A stretch of DNA of 64,000 bases from Streptomyces gilvus (GTDB taxonomy: Bacteria > Actinomycetota > Actinomycetes > Streptomycetales > Streptomycetaceae). Made by a program: the position numbers and the translations under genes. Shown one piece after another: positions 25,605 through 34,169 of the stretch (position 1 is the stretch's first letter; each line of letters opens with the position of its first letter). The notes below the pieces were generated by a model. The model was not told the origin of the DNA. It made no database searches and saw nothing but the letters and a program-made list of their open reading frames with translations. Location: contig NZ_JAKWBE010000005.1 of NCBI RefSeq assembly GCF_022513565.1, forward strand, positions 265,599-329,598, given 5' to 3'.

Positions 25605-28073
25605 TCAGCCGTGCCGTGGCGCGACCGCCGGGTTTCCGCCCCATCGCGCGCCGGCCGGCATCTCCTCGCCCTTCATCAGGAAGGAGTCGGGCGCGAGGAC
25701 GGCCCCGTCGCCCATGGACACGCCGTAGTGCACGAGCGCTCCGGTGCCGAGCGTGCAGCCGGCGCCGATGGTGATGTGGTCGGACTTGAAGGTGCCGTCC
25801 TCCTGGGAGTGGGCCTGCACCTTGGTGTGCGCGGCGAGCGTGCAGTCGTCGCCGATCGCGGCGAGGGTGCGCTCGGTGATGTAGCAGCCGTCGTCGAAGA
25901 CACGCCGCCCGAGCCGCACCCCCAGCGCCCGCCAGACGAGGTTCTTGAACGGTGTCCCGTTGAGGACGACCAGATGGTTGTCGGGCACCTTCCACAGCCG
26001 CTCGTGCCACCAGAAGTACGGGTCGTAGATCGAGCACAGCTTCGGCGCCAGCGGCCGGAACCGGCCGATCAGCCGCTCCACGAGCACGTAGTAAGCGGTA
26101 CTGAAAGCGAGTCCGACGATCAGGGACGCACCGATCAGCAGGCCGCCGACCGTGCCGTGGCTGCCGTACAGATCGAAGGCGGCGAAGCCGATCACGCCGA
26201 GCACGAACCAGTCCAGCCAGCGCAGAAACAGGAACAGACCCATGGAACGGAGGTTGAACCGGTTCTTCAGGGCCAGCCTGCGGCGCAGTTCGGCCCCCTC
26301 GCGCAGATGGTCGAAGCGGCTGTCGCGCTCCACCGAGCGCGGGATCTCGAAACAGGGCGAGCCCAGCAGGCCCACGCCCTCACGGATCTCGCCGTCCAGC
26401 GGGACCATCACCTTCGTCGCCAGCAGACAGTTCTCGCCGGTGCGGCCGCCGCTGGGGTAGGCGATGTTGTTCCCGAGGAAGTTGCGCCCTCCTATCGTCG
26501 CGCGGGAGACACGGAACGACGTGCCGGAGAAGTCGGCGTTCACGACCGACAGCCCGTCGGCGACCATGGTGCCGCTGCCCACGGTGGCCAGGTACGGCGT
26601 CTCGTGCCGCACCTCGGCGCCGAAGTTGGAGCCGGTCTGCTCCACCCGCGAGAGGTCGTAACCGACGGCGCGCAGGTAGGGGACGATGTACGAGCTGTCG
26701 CCGCACACCCACGTGAAGAACTTGATGTTGGTGACGCGGGCGATCGCACGCTGCACGGAGTAGTGGAAACCGTAGAGCGGATAGACCCGGTCCGCGCGCA
26801 GCAACGGGCTCAAAGCACGTGGCAGCAGGGACACGGCGGCGAACCCGAGGACCACGTAGCCGGCGTAGGCGACGAGCGACAGGCCCAGTGCCTCGCCGTA
26901 GAAGCGCCCCGTGGTCAGATCCTGGGAGGTGGGGTCGAGCAGGGCACCCAGGGCGGGGACCACGGTCAGCAGCAGATAGGTCCCGCCCACCGCCAGCGGG
27001 ACGTAGAGCAGCAGCGTCCGCAGCAGGCCGGCCAGCGCGTAGACCGCGCGGCGCCGGGTGGAGCAGGGAGCCGGCGGGACGCGGACGTAGTCCACGTCGG
27101 TGGGCTGGGCGGGCGAGCCGTGCCACCGCTCGCCCGGCGGGACCGCCGCGCCGCCGTAGAGGGCGGAGGAGTGGCCGAGCTGGGCGCCGTCGCCCATCGT
27201 CGTGCCGATCTCCAGGACGGTCTTCTCACCGACATACACCTCGCTGCCCAGCGTCACCCGGCCGGTGCGGATGCGTCCGGCACGGGCCTGGTAACAGAGG
27301 TAGAAAGCGTCTTTACGGATCACCGAACCGGCGCCGACGGTCAGCAGGTCGGTGCAGACCGGCACCGAGTGGGACAGGATTGTGACGCCCCTGCCGATCC
27401 TGGCGCCGAGGGCCCGCAGGTAGAGGACGTACAGCGGGCTGCCGGTGAACAGGAGCATCGGGCTGGCGTGCAGCAGCGCCTTCACCGTCCAGAAACGCAC
27501 ATAGGCGAGGCTCCAGACCGGGAAAACGGTCTCCTTCCACCGCCCCACCAGCAGCCATTTCGCGGCCACCGGCAGCAGACACGCCCCCGCGAACACCGCC
27601 GCGCCGAACACCAGCGACCGGACATAGACGTCCACCGCCCCGTCCACGGCGGAGATCCACTCGTAGCCCCGGCCCAGGACCACCCCGGCGAGCAGGCAGT
27701 ACCCGGCGAAGAACAGGAACTGCAGGGTGCCGCACAGCAGGTAGCGCGGCGTGCTGCCCGGCAGGGCCGGCTCGGCGTCGGCGTCGGCGTCGGCCTCGGC
27801 TCCGGCCTCGGCAGGGGATGGGGCGGGTGCGGGCAGTGTGTCGAGGGCCGCCGCGAGCCTGCGGATCGTGGGATGGCCGTACACGTCCTTCATCGACACC
27901 GACGGCAGGTCCTGCCGTTTACGGACCCGGGCACAGAAGTGCGCCATGACCAGCGAGTTGGCTCCGAGATCGTCGAAGAAGTGACTGTCGACGGGTATGT
28001 GTTCCCTGCGCACGACACCCGCCAGCACCTCGGCCAGGACGTTTTCGGTGACGGTCTCGACTTTTCCCACCAC
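25605..28073 (-). CDS. Pls-like membrane synthetase: thiolation domain plus membrane/left-handed beta-helix repeats
   Basis: An 822-residue protein. Residues 1-80 are a thiolation domain with the phosphopantetheine serine S40 in FFDDLGANSLVMAHF. An Asp/Ala-rich linker follows. Hydrophobic segments then alternate with three soluble regions carrying left-handed beta-helix hexapeptides: about 205-300 (VGAGSVIRKDAF, GSEVYVGEKTVLEIGTTMG), about 480-560 (VGSGTMVADGLS, IGGRNFLGNNIAY) and about 720-815 (IGDDCTLAAHTKVQAH, MGDGAVLAPDSF). This is the layout of the C-terminal part of poly-lysine synthetase Pls, in which three such soluble domains link amino acids, but the adenylation domain is absent. 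Translation begins at the first of two GTGs, 6 bases after AAGGAG. Confidence 0.85.
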   Translation of the reverse strand: MVGKVETVTENVLAEVLAGVVRREHIPVDSHFFDDLGANSLVMAHFCARVRKRQDLPSVSMKDVYGHPTIRRLAAALDTLPAPAPSPAEAGAEADADADAEPALPGSTPRYLLCGTLQFLFFAGYCLLAGVVLGRGYEWISAVDGAVDVYVRSLVFGAAVFAGACLLPVAAKWLLVGRWKETVFPVWSLAYVRFWTVKALLHASPMLLFTGSPLYVLYLRALGARIGRGVTILSHSVPVCTDLLTVGAGSVIRKDAFYLCYQARAGRIRTGRVTLGSEVYVGEKTVLEIGTTMGDGAQLGHSSALYGGAAVPPGERWHGSPAQPTDVDYVRVPPAPCSTRRRAVYALAGLLRTLLLYVPLAVGGTYLLLTVVPALGALLDPTSQDLTTGRFYGEALGLSLVAYAGYVVLGFAAVSLLPRALSPLLRADRVYPLYGFHYSVQRAIARVTNIKFFTWVCGDSSYIVPYLRAVGYDLSRVEQTGSNFGAEVRHETPYLATVGSGTMVADGLSVVNADFSGTSFRVSRATIGGRNFLGNNIAYPSGGRTGENCLLATKVMVPLDGEIREGVGLLGSPCFEIPRSVERDSRFDHLREGAELRRRLALKNRFNLRSMGLFLFLRWLDWFVLGVIGFAAFDLYGSHGTVGGLLIGASLIVGLAFSTAYYVLVERLIGRFRPLAPKLCSIYDPYFWWHERLWKVPDNHLVVLNGTPFKNLVWRALGVRLGRRVFDDGCYITERTLAAIGDDCTLAAHTKVQAHSQEDGTFKSDHITIGAGCTLGTGALVHYGVSMGDGAVLAPDSFLMKGEEMPAGARWGGNPAVAPRHG

Positions 28074-28568
28074 GAGCGCTCCTTACGGTTTTACATGCCT
28101 TACGCCTTTTGCGGCTCGCTCGGTTCCCATGGGATTTCCCGGAGAGAAGTACGGTGTCGTCCCGTCCGCCGTTCACGACTGGGTCCGAATCGGTGCGGAA
28201 GTGAAATGAGTGGTCAGGAGAAAGGGATGGGATGAGTTCTGTTCGTGACCACTGATGTCCCCCGTGTCGTGTGCGCCTGAGCCGTTCTCGGCATGCACAA
28301 CGAATACGGTCCGAATTGTTTCGGAAAGTTCATGCACGCTTCAAGAGGGTTCGGGTCATTGGCGATTTCCGGACCTGGTGGAAACGTCGATCAACGGGAC
28401 GACGTGTGCCGTTTACAAAAGACGACAGAATGATGGGGGAGCAATCCGGCCAACGCGGACATGACAGAAAAAGGGGGATCTGTCGGCGATCCGTTTCCGC
28501 CGTGTTGCCGGTGCGAAGCCCGGGACCAGGGGATGAGTGGAGCCGCGCACGGCGGATACCGTTAGGTC
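28074..28568. other. Intergenic region between the Dap cluster and the YihY-like gene
   Basis: 495 bases without a gene and clearly less GC-rich than its flanks, for example around 28310-28345. It must hold the promoter of the Dap cluster (minus) and of the YihY-like gene (plus). An 8-bp inverted repeat (AGTGGTCA 28209-28216, TGACCACT 28246-28253) is present. I see no iron-box (TTAGGTTAGGC type) sequence. Confidence 0.6.
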
Positions 28569-29705
28569 GTGCAGCCAGCAAGTGAACCTTCCGAACGGCC
28601 CTCCGGCCGCCTCCACCGGGCGCGTGCCCTCTACCGGAACGTCTCCAAGCGCCGGACCGCCTGGCTGCTGCTCAAGGACACCGTCAACTCCTGCATGGAG
28701 TACCGCATCCTGGGCCTCGCGGCCGAAGCCGCGTTCTTCACGCTGCTGTCTGTGCCGCCGCTGCTGCTCAGCCTCATCGGCCTGCTCGGCTACGTCGACG
28801 ACTGGACCGGCACCGACACCATCAGCAGCCTCCAGAACAACATCCTGGACGCCTCCCGCACCGTGCTCTCCGACAAGGGCGTCACCGAGATCGCCCAGCC
28901 GATCCTGCACGACGTGGTCAGGGGCGGCCGCCCCGATGTCATCTCGGTCGGTTTCCTCTTCGCCCTGTGGTCGGGATCCCGCGCCGTAAACGTATTCATC
29001 GACACCATCACCGTGATGTACGGCCTCGACGGCGTGCGCGGCATCGTCAAGACCCGGGTGATGTCGTTCCTGCTGTTCATCGTGGCCCTGGTGATCGGCT
29101 CGATCGCGCTGCCGCTGATGGTGGCGGGCCCCGACGCCGTCGTACGCATCGTGCCCTGGTCGGAGACGCTGGTGCAGGTCCTGTACTGGCCCGTCGTCAT
29201 CGTCCTGTCGATCGTTTTCCTCACCACGCTCTACCACGTGTCCGTGCCCGTGCGTTCCCCCTGGATCGAGGACGTGCCCGGCTCCCTCGTGGCCCTGGCC
29301 ATGTGGGTGCTGGGCAGTTTCCTGCTGCGCATCTACATCACGCACACCATCGAGGGAGCCACCATCTACGGCTCCCTCGCCGCGTCCGTCGCCGTGCTGC
29401 TGTGGATCGGCGTCGGCGCCTTCGCGGTGCTCGTCGGGGCCGCGGTCAACGCGGCCATCGACCGGGTCTGGCCGGCCGCCGCGACGGCCGCGGCCCGCGC
29501 CGCCAACGAACGCCTGCGCGAGGCACAGCTGGCCGAACATGTGGCCCGCACGGCCGCGGGCCTGGAGACCGACCCCGACGACCCCGACATGCCCTCGGAG
29601 TTCCCCGAGCGCTGGTCGCGTTTCCTGCCGCCGGAGGACGTCACCTCACGCCTGCGCACCCACGTCAAGAGCACCCACCCGCCGCACAAGCCCGAAGATT
29701 CCTGA
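28569..29705 (+). CDS. YihY/BrkB-family inner membrane protein
   Basis: A 378-residue integral membrane protein with about six hydrophobic segments (for example AAFFTLLSVPPLLLSLIGLLGY, VMSFLLFIVALVIGSIALPLMV, LASVAVLLW region) and the family pattern FALWSGSRAVNVFIDTITVMYG and WVLGSFLLRIYI. A long charged C-terminal tail is cytoplasmic. The family was once annotated as RNase BN but is now regarded as a membrane protein of unknown transport function. The GTG at 28569 lies directly after a TACCGTTAGGT -10-like stretch, suggesting a leaderless start. Confidence 0.82.
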   Translation: MQPASEPSERPSGRLHRARALYRNVSKRRTAWLLLKDTVNSCMEYRILGLAAEAAFFTLLSVPPLLLSLIGLLGYVDDWTGTDTISSLQNNILDASRTVLSDKGVTEIAQPILHDVVRGGRPDVISVGFLFALWSGSRAVNVFIDTITVMYGLDGVRGIVKTRVMSFLLFIVALVIGSIALPLMVAGPDAVVRIVPWSETLVQVLYWPVVIVLSIVFLTTLYHVSVPVRSPWIEDVPGSLVALAMWVLGSFLLRIYITHTIEGATIYGSLAASVAVLLWIGVGAFAVLVGAAVNAAIDRVWPAAATAAARAANERLREAQLAEHVARTAAGLETDPDDPDMPSEFPERWSRFLPPEDVTSRLRTHVKSTHPPHKPEDS

Positions 29706-29709
29706 CCGC

Positions 29710-30204
29710 TCACCCCTTCCATGCGCCCGCCATCGCTGCCTTTCCGGCGAAGTCCGCGAAATCGCGCGGCTCGCGCCCCAGCACCCGCCGAACCCCGTCC
29801 GACAGATACGCGTTCCGCCCGTCCAGCAGCGACTCGAACAGCTCGACCAGGAACGCGACCTCCTCCGGCGCCACCCCGAACCCGGCCAGCCGCGCGCCGT
29901 ACTCCCGCGCCGGCACCGCCCGGTACGACAGCTCACGCCGCGCCGCCCGCAGCGCCTCCTCGGTGGGCCGCGCCCGCTCCTCGCCCCGCGCCGACAGCAG
30001 CACCAGCCTGCGCACGCCGAGCCCGACCGCCTCGTGCGCGAACAGCCCGACGTTGCGCGCAGCCTCGGGCGCACCGACATCGGTCGGACAGACGAGATAC
30101 GCCGCGTCCGCGCCCCGCAGCGTTTCCGCCCACGTCGACCGCTCCGTCCAGTCGAACCCCTGCGCGCATGAGGCCGCCCGCACGGTCAGCCCGGCGGCAC
30201 CCAT
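29710..30204 (-). pseudogene. NmrA/NAD(P)H-binding oxidoreductase remnant
   Basis: About 165 residues remain of a family that usually has 270-300. The Rossmann GxxGxxG start is missing, the middle (STWAETLRGADAAYLVCP...RRLVLLSARGEER) is present, and sequence then jumps from ARRELS to the C-terminal YRAVPAREYGARLAGFGV...ELFESLLDGRNAYLSDGV, so the central substrate-binding part has been deleted. It stands divergent from an AraC remnant, the usual partner arrangement, and both are broken. Confidence 0.7.
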
Positions 30205-30227
30205 GTGCCCGCGTCCACGCTGACCGC

Positions 30228-30455
30228 ATGGACGCTCTCGCCGGCCTGCTGGAGGGCCCACGCGCGCGTGGCGCCTTCATGATCCGCGCCTGCTTCGACC
30301 CGCCGTGGGCCGTGCGCGTCGCGGACCGCGCCCCGCTCACGGTGATGCTGATGGTCCGCGGCGACGCCTGGATCACACCCGATGAAAGCGCTCCCGTACG
30401 GCTACGCACGGGCGACCTCGCCATCGCCCGCGGACCGGACCAGGGTTTCCCTTAG
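30228..30455 (+). pseudogene. AraC-type regulator remnant (cupin N-terminus only)
   Basis: Seventy-five codons starting MDALAGLLEGPRARGAF and reaching LRTGDLAIARGPDQGFP before a stop. This is the N-terminal cupin sensor start of a common Streptomyces AraC regulator of about 300 residues; the rest of the cupin and the whole helix-turn-helix part are gone, and the next gene starts 34 bases on. A terminal deletion is the simplest cause. Confidence 0.7.
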
Positions 30456-30488
30456 AGGCGCGGACCGCGGGCGCGTAGGCTGATCCCC

Positions 30489-31169
30489 GTGTACCGGGAG
30501 AGGCCCTCTTCGCTCAGCGGGGCGGTGCTCTGGACGAATACCCCGTCCGAGGCCGGCGTGGGACGCGTGCTGCCCGACGGATGCATGGATCTGCTCTGGC
30601 ACGAGGGACGGCTATTGGTCGCCGGGCCGGACACCCACGCCTATGTCACCGAGGGTTCCGCCGGAATATGGGCGGGAATCCGTTTCTACCCCGGCACCGC
30701 ACCCGCTCTACTCGGCGTACCCGCCCATGAATTGCGCGACCGGCGCGTCGAACTCGCGGATCTGCGGCCCCTTTCCGAGGTTCGTCGGATCACCGCCCTT
30801 GTGAATGCGGCCGCTGATCCCGAAAGCGGTCTCGAAAAGCTCGCATTGCGCATGGCGGCGGACAAGGAACCGCCCGATCCGCTGCTACGGCGCCTCGTCA
30901 TTGCCCTCGACGCGGGACGGCCCGTAGCTGCCGTCGCCGATGAACTCGGTTTCAGTGTGCGGCAGTTGCACCGACGGGCCTTGACCGCCTTCGGATACGG
31001 ACCCAAGACCCTCGGGCGGGTGCTGCGCCTGCAGCGGGCCCTGAAGCTCGCCCGGCGAGGCGTGCCGTTCGCGGAGACGGCCGCGCTCGCCGGGTTCGCG
31101 GACCAGGCCCATCTGGCACGGGACGTACGGGAGTTGGCGGGGCTGCCACTCGGTGAGCTACTGGGGTAG
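30489..31169 (+). CDS. AraC-family transcriptional regulator
   Basis: A 226-residue regulator: N-terminal DUF6597-like sensor ([39 protein letters not shown]) and a C-terminal AraC domain with two helix-turn-helix units, [18 protein letters not shown] and [24 protein letters not shown] start at 30489 directly follows GTAGGCTGATCCCC, typical of leaderless Streptomyces genes. The target may be the convergent VOC gene with which its 3' end overlaps by 12 bases. Confidence 0.82.
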   Translation: MYRERPSSLSGAVLWTNTPSEAGVGRVLPDGCMDLLWHEGRLLVAGPDTHAYVTEGSAGIWAGIRFYPGTAPALLGVPAHELRDRRVELADLRPLSEVRRITALVNAAADPESGLEKLALRMAADKEPPDPLLRRLVIALDAGRPVAAVADELGFSVRQLHRRALTAFGYGPKTLGRVLRLQRALKLARRGVPFAETAALAGFADQAHLARDVRELAGLPLGELLG

Positions 31170-31553
31170 CTGGGCGAACAGGTCGACGCCGTTGCCGTCC
31201 GGGTCGTGGACGACCGCGTACCGCATGCCCCAGAACGCGTCCCACGGCTTGAGCTCGCCGTGGTGACCCGCACCGACCAGGTCCTCGTACACGGCGTCCA
31301 CCTCGGCCGGTGACCCGCACCGGAAGGCGAGCGAGATCCGGCCGCCACCGCTCGGCGGCCGCCATACGGAGTGGAAGGAGCGGATCGTCTCCTCGGTGTC
31401 CAGGGCGAGCGTCAGACCACCGGGCAGCTCGGCCTCGACGTGGGGCTGCTCCTCGGCACCCTCCGGGAAGACGAGGCCGAGGCGGCGGTAAAAGGCGAGC
31501 GAGGCCGCCATGTCGGAGGCGACCACGCCGATCACGGCGAAATGTGGAGTCAT
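31158..31553 (-). CDS. VOC-superfamily (glyoxalase-like) protein
   Basis: A 131-residue single VOC module: [28 protein letters not shown] at the start and [18 protein letters not shown] at the end, where the glutamate or aspartate metal ligand of the fold is expected. Function (dioxygenase, isomerase or antibiotic-binding) is not predictable. The ATG at 31553 is used; a TACGGT -10-like box lies 11 bases upstream and the longer frame runs into a heptamer repeat. Confidence 0.8.
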   Translation of the reverse strand: MTPHFAVIGVVASDMAASLAFYRRLGLVFPEGAEEQPHVEAELPGGLTLALDTEETIRSFHSVWRPPSGGGRISLAFRCGSPAEVDAVYEDLVGAGHHGELKPWDAFWGMRYAVVHDPDGNGVDLFAQLPQ

Positions 31554-31605
31554 GGGGCCACCGTAGGCAGGGGGGACGCCGATGGTCTTGAAGGAATCGG
31601 ACATC

Positions 31606-31636
31606 GTGGGCGGTGGGCGGTGGGCGGTGGGCGGGG
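31606..31636 (+). repeat. Heptamer tandem repeat (GTGGGCG)4
   Basis: Four exact copies of GTGGGCG at 31606-31633, plus GGG, in the 125-base gap between two VOC genes. Confidence 0.9.
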
Positions 31637-31649
31637 TCGTTGGCTGCTG

Positions 31650-31684
31650 GCTCACCGCTCACGGCTCACGGCTCACGGCTCACG
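31650..31684 (-). repeat. Heptamer tandem repeat (GCTCACG)5 covering a stop codon
   Basis: GCTCACC then four GCTCACG copies, 31650-31684. On the minus strand each unit contains TGA; with a 7-base period the array places TGA in all three frames just after, and including, the stop of the second VOC gene. Confidence 0.9.
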
Positions 31685-32312
31685 CGAAGGTGACCGGCCC
31701 GAGGGGTGTGTCCACCGTGAAGGTGATGCTCAACGGGCCCTGTATCAGGGTGAGTTCGGTGTCCAGTGCGGAGAGCAGCGGGCGGATCTCGTCCGGGTCG
31801 GGGGCGCTGGCGGTCAGTTCCAGCAGGGGAGTGGTGGGCAGGTCGGTGGCGGTCGGGTGGACGGACGACCCCCAGTCGATGAGGAACGGCACCAGGCCTG
31901 AGGGGTGCTGCGTGTCGCCGTCGGTCAGGCGCCACCGCAAGAGGGTGCCGTCGGGGCGGCGACGGCTCATCGGGCGGATGTCACCGGGGTCGTAGCCCCG
32001 GGCCCGGGCCGCGGCCACCGCCGAGTCCAGGTCGGGCGGACTGATGGCCCAGGTCACGGTCCGGGCCGAGGCCAGATCGTCCACCGCGAACGGGCGGGGG
32101 CCGTCCGGCCGCATCTGCTCGGGGTCCGGACCGACGATCTCCAGATAGCGTGAACAACCCAGCGAGACAAGGTGGTTGCGGGTTCCCAGCCCGACATGCG
32201 CGCCGCCGGGAGCGGGCTCCACGCCGGTGCGCTCGGTGAAGTCGGCGACGGTCGCCGCCAGATCGGGGGTCGCGAGGACGAGGTGGTCCAGATGTGCGGG
32301 GATGGCGTTCAT
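31680..32312 (-). CDS. VOC/glyoxalase-like domain protein
   Basis: A 210-residue protein beginning IPAHLDHLVLATPDLAATVADFTERTGV with GLGTRNHLVSLGCSRYLEIVGPDP, the Glyoxalase_3-like pattern (PF13468), in which the first H and E are metal ligands. The second half (GLVPFLIDWGSSVHPT) is also typical of this family. No substrate can be inferred. The ATG at 32312 is taken from the start of similarity. Confidence 0.8.
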   Translation of the reverse strand: MNAIPAHLDHLVLATPDLAATVADFTERTGVEPAPGGAHVGLGTRNHLVSLGCSRYLEIVGPDPEQMRPDGPRPFAVDDLASARTVTWAISPPDLDSAVAAARARGYDPGDIRPMSRRRPDGTLLRWRLTDGDTQHPSGLVPFLIDWGSSVHPTATDLPTTPLLELTASAPDPDEIRPLLSALDTELTLIQGPLSITFTVDTPLGPVTFA

Positions 32313-32373
32313 CGCAGCCGACACTACGCAGCACCGGCTCCACTGTGGAACACCTGTGCGGCAGGATGGGGGC

Positions 32374-33048
32374 ATGATCCGTGCCTGGCGCACCCTGCGC
32401 GTCCTGCCGCCGCTCCTGTTGTTGCCCGCGCTGCTGCTGACCGGTTGCGGCACCGAGAAGGCGTCGGCCGGCACCGGACCCGGCGACGGTTCTTCCACCG
32501 CGGCCGCCGACCCGGCCGAACTCGCCGCCCGCGCCAAGGCGTTGGGCATCGCCCCGGAACTCGTCTACGTCACCGAGGCCCCCGGCTACACCCTCGCCCC
32601 GCAGTCCGTGGGCGTGTCCGGCGACGACGGCTTCTCCGCCGCCTACTGGTCGGAGCGGACCGGCACCCAGCTCGAACTTCGCGTCGACCGGGTCACGTTC
32701 ACCGCCGGCACCTGCGCCCAGCAGCCGGTAGGCGGCAGTGACGCGTCCGTCGGCCTCACGAAGTGCACCCGCGACGGGGACGACTGGTACCGCACCGCCG
32801 GGACCTGGAACGGGTACGCGGTGCCGAAGCAGGGCTACACCATCCTGCTCAGCGGCTCCGGCGTAGCGCGCGAGACCCTGCGCGACGCCGCCCTCGCCGT
32901 CCACCGGCCCTCCGCCGCCGAACTCGACGCTCTGCTGCCGCCCGCCCCCGCACCCGGGGCGACCTCCCCGGCGCCGGTCAGGCGTGGCGACCTGCCGCCG
33001 AACGGCGACGGAGCCCCCAACAACGACGTTCCCTGCGAGGGCTGTTGA
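32374..33048 (+). CDS. Putative lipoprotein
   Basis: A 224-residue protein with a lipoprotein signal (LRVLPPLLLLPALLLTGCG, Cys about residue 25). The mature part contains VYVTEAPGYTLAPQSVGVSGDDGFSAAYWSE, two cysteines likely to pair (TCAQQPV and TKCTRD) and a Pro/Ala-rich tail ending NDVPCEGC. The family is a Streptomyces secreted protein of unknown function. Start ATG at 32374 follows a CAGGAT -10-like box. Its TGA is immediately followed by the stop of the convergent DUF5954-like gene. Confidence 0.75.
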   Translation: MIRAWRTLRVLPPLLLLPALLLTGCGTEKASAGTGPGDGSSTAAADPAELAARAKALGIAPELVYVTEAPGYTLAPQSVGVSGDDGFSAAYWSERTGTQLELRVDRVTFTAGTCAQQPVGGSDASVGLTKCTRDGDDWYRTAGTWNGYAVPKQGYTILLSGSGVARETLRDAALAVHRPSAAELDALLPPAPAPGATSPAPVRRGDLPPNGDGAPNNDVPCEGC

Positions 33049-34071
33049 TCAGCCGTCGTAGGTGAGGTTGCCGTCCTCGTCCATCGTCGGATGCATCTTC
33101 ATGGGGCCGTAGTCGTCCACATCCGAAGGGCGCGGCGGCTCCGGGCCGTCCGGTCCCATCCGCAGCAGGCGCTCGATGCGGCAGATCCTGAACAGCCGGT
33201 CGTCGACAAGGAACTCGTCGGCGCGGCCGAGGACCCGGAACTCCTCGGCCGCCTTCGCGTAACGGGCCTTCTTCGCCTCGTCGAACCCGAACAGCAGCGC
33301 CCAGGTCTCGGCCATGCCGTCGTACAGCATCCGCCGGGCGGCGTGCGGGGTGGGCAGGAGCGTGCCGCGCGGCTGCCAGCCGCCGTCGTCGTCCCGCTCG
33401 ACCACACCGAAGCCCGTGGGCAGCAGCACCAGTTCGGGGTGGGTGGTCACGGACCGCTCGGAGTCCGTGATCACCTCGCCGGGGAAGCGGTCGCCGGCGT
33501 AGACGAAGTTCCGCAGCCCCAGCCGCAGCGCACCGGCGGCCGGGCCCTCGGTGCGCTGCGGGTCGAGGACGAACCCGACGTCCGGCGACGAGGTGTCCCG
33601 CCCCTGACGTTCCCAGACCCGCTCCAAGGGCTCGCGGTCGGTGGGCCGGGGCGGCTCCAGCCCGTCGTCGCCGGCCCGGGTGAACTCGTCCCCGCGCACC
33701 ACGCGGTAGCACACCCCGCACGCCTCGATCTCGTTCACCGGTTCCCGTGTCAACACGTCGACGGCTGCCAGCAGTTCGCGGCGCTCGACGCGGTCGTCGG
33801 TGTCGTCCTTGGCGCGGAAGAAGAGATACGACTGCAGCCCGTCCCGCGCCACCTGCGGCATCCCGTCCACCACCGGCTTCAGCACCCGCCACTCTGGTCC
33901 GGCCGCCGGATCGCGCACCGCCACCCCGAACACCGGTCCACGCAGGGCGAAGTGCGGATACCGCAGCGAGGCCTCCATCGCGTCGTGCTCCCGCACCCAG
34001 GCCGCGGGGTCGTCACGCCGGACCAGTTCGTCGTGGAGCGCGTCGATCTGTTGCCGCCAGTCGTCATTCAT
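33049..34071 (-). CDS. DUF5954-like protein
   Basis: A 340-residue soluble protein without signal or membrane segments. Typical phrases are [48 protein letters not shown] and the C-terminal [25 protein letters not shown] recognise these as a family widespread in Streptomyces and annotated DUF5954, with no known activity. The ATG at 34071 is 55 bases from the left end of the IS element, so its promoter may be affected by, or lie in, the IS. Confidence 0.72.
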   Translation of the reverse strand: MNDDWRQQIDALHDELVRRDDPAAWVREHDAMEASLRYPHFALRGPVFGVAVRDPAAGPEWRVLKPVVDGMPQVARDGLQSYLFFRAKDDTDDRVERRELLAAVDVLTREPVNEIEACGVCYRVVRGDEFTRAGDDGLEPPRPTDREPLERVWERQGRDTSSPDVGFVLDPQRTEGPAAGALRLGLRNFVYAGDRFPGEVITDSERSVTTHPELVLLPTGFGVVERDDDGGWQPRGTLLPTPHAARRMLYDGMAETWALLFGFDEAKKARYAKAAEEFRVLGRADEFLVDDRLFRICRIERLLRMGPDGPEPPRPSDVDDYGPMKMHPTMDEDGNLTYDG

Positions 34072-34125
34072 GCACGCATTGTCGCGGGGACGGGTCCCGG
34101 GCGGTGGACGAAACGGTCCAACTAG

Positions 34126-34150
34126 GGCGTGTTGCGAAAGTAGATCAAGG
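34126..34150 (+). repeat. Left terminal inverted repeat of the IS element
   Basis: Begins GGCGTGTTGCGAAAGTAGAT and ends with CAAGG. It differs from the right repeat at one base (A at position 17, G on the right). Confidence 0.88.
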
Positions 34151-34169
34151 TCGTGGATGATCACGCGTC

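Noticed and set aside
26819..27385. Arg-rich 188-codon frame opposite the Pls-like gene
   Set aside because: Antisense shadow of a high-GC gene; the minus-strand frame has clear domains and membrane segments.
28074..28568. Iron-regulated siderophore promoter
   Set aside because: SbnA/SbnB genes suggested a siderophore, but no iron-box-like sequence is visible and the Pls-like protein points to a polymer instead.
31606..31684. CRISPR-like array
   Set aside because: Units are seven bases and contiguous; there are no spacers and no cas genes.
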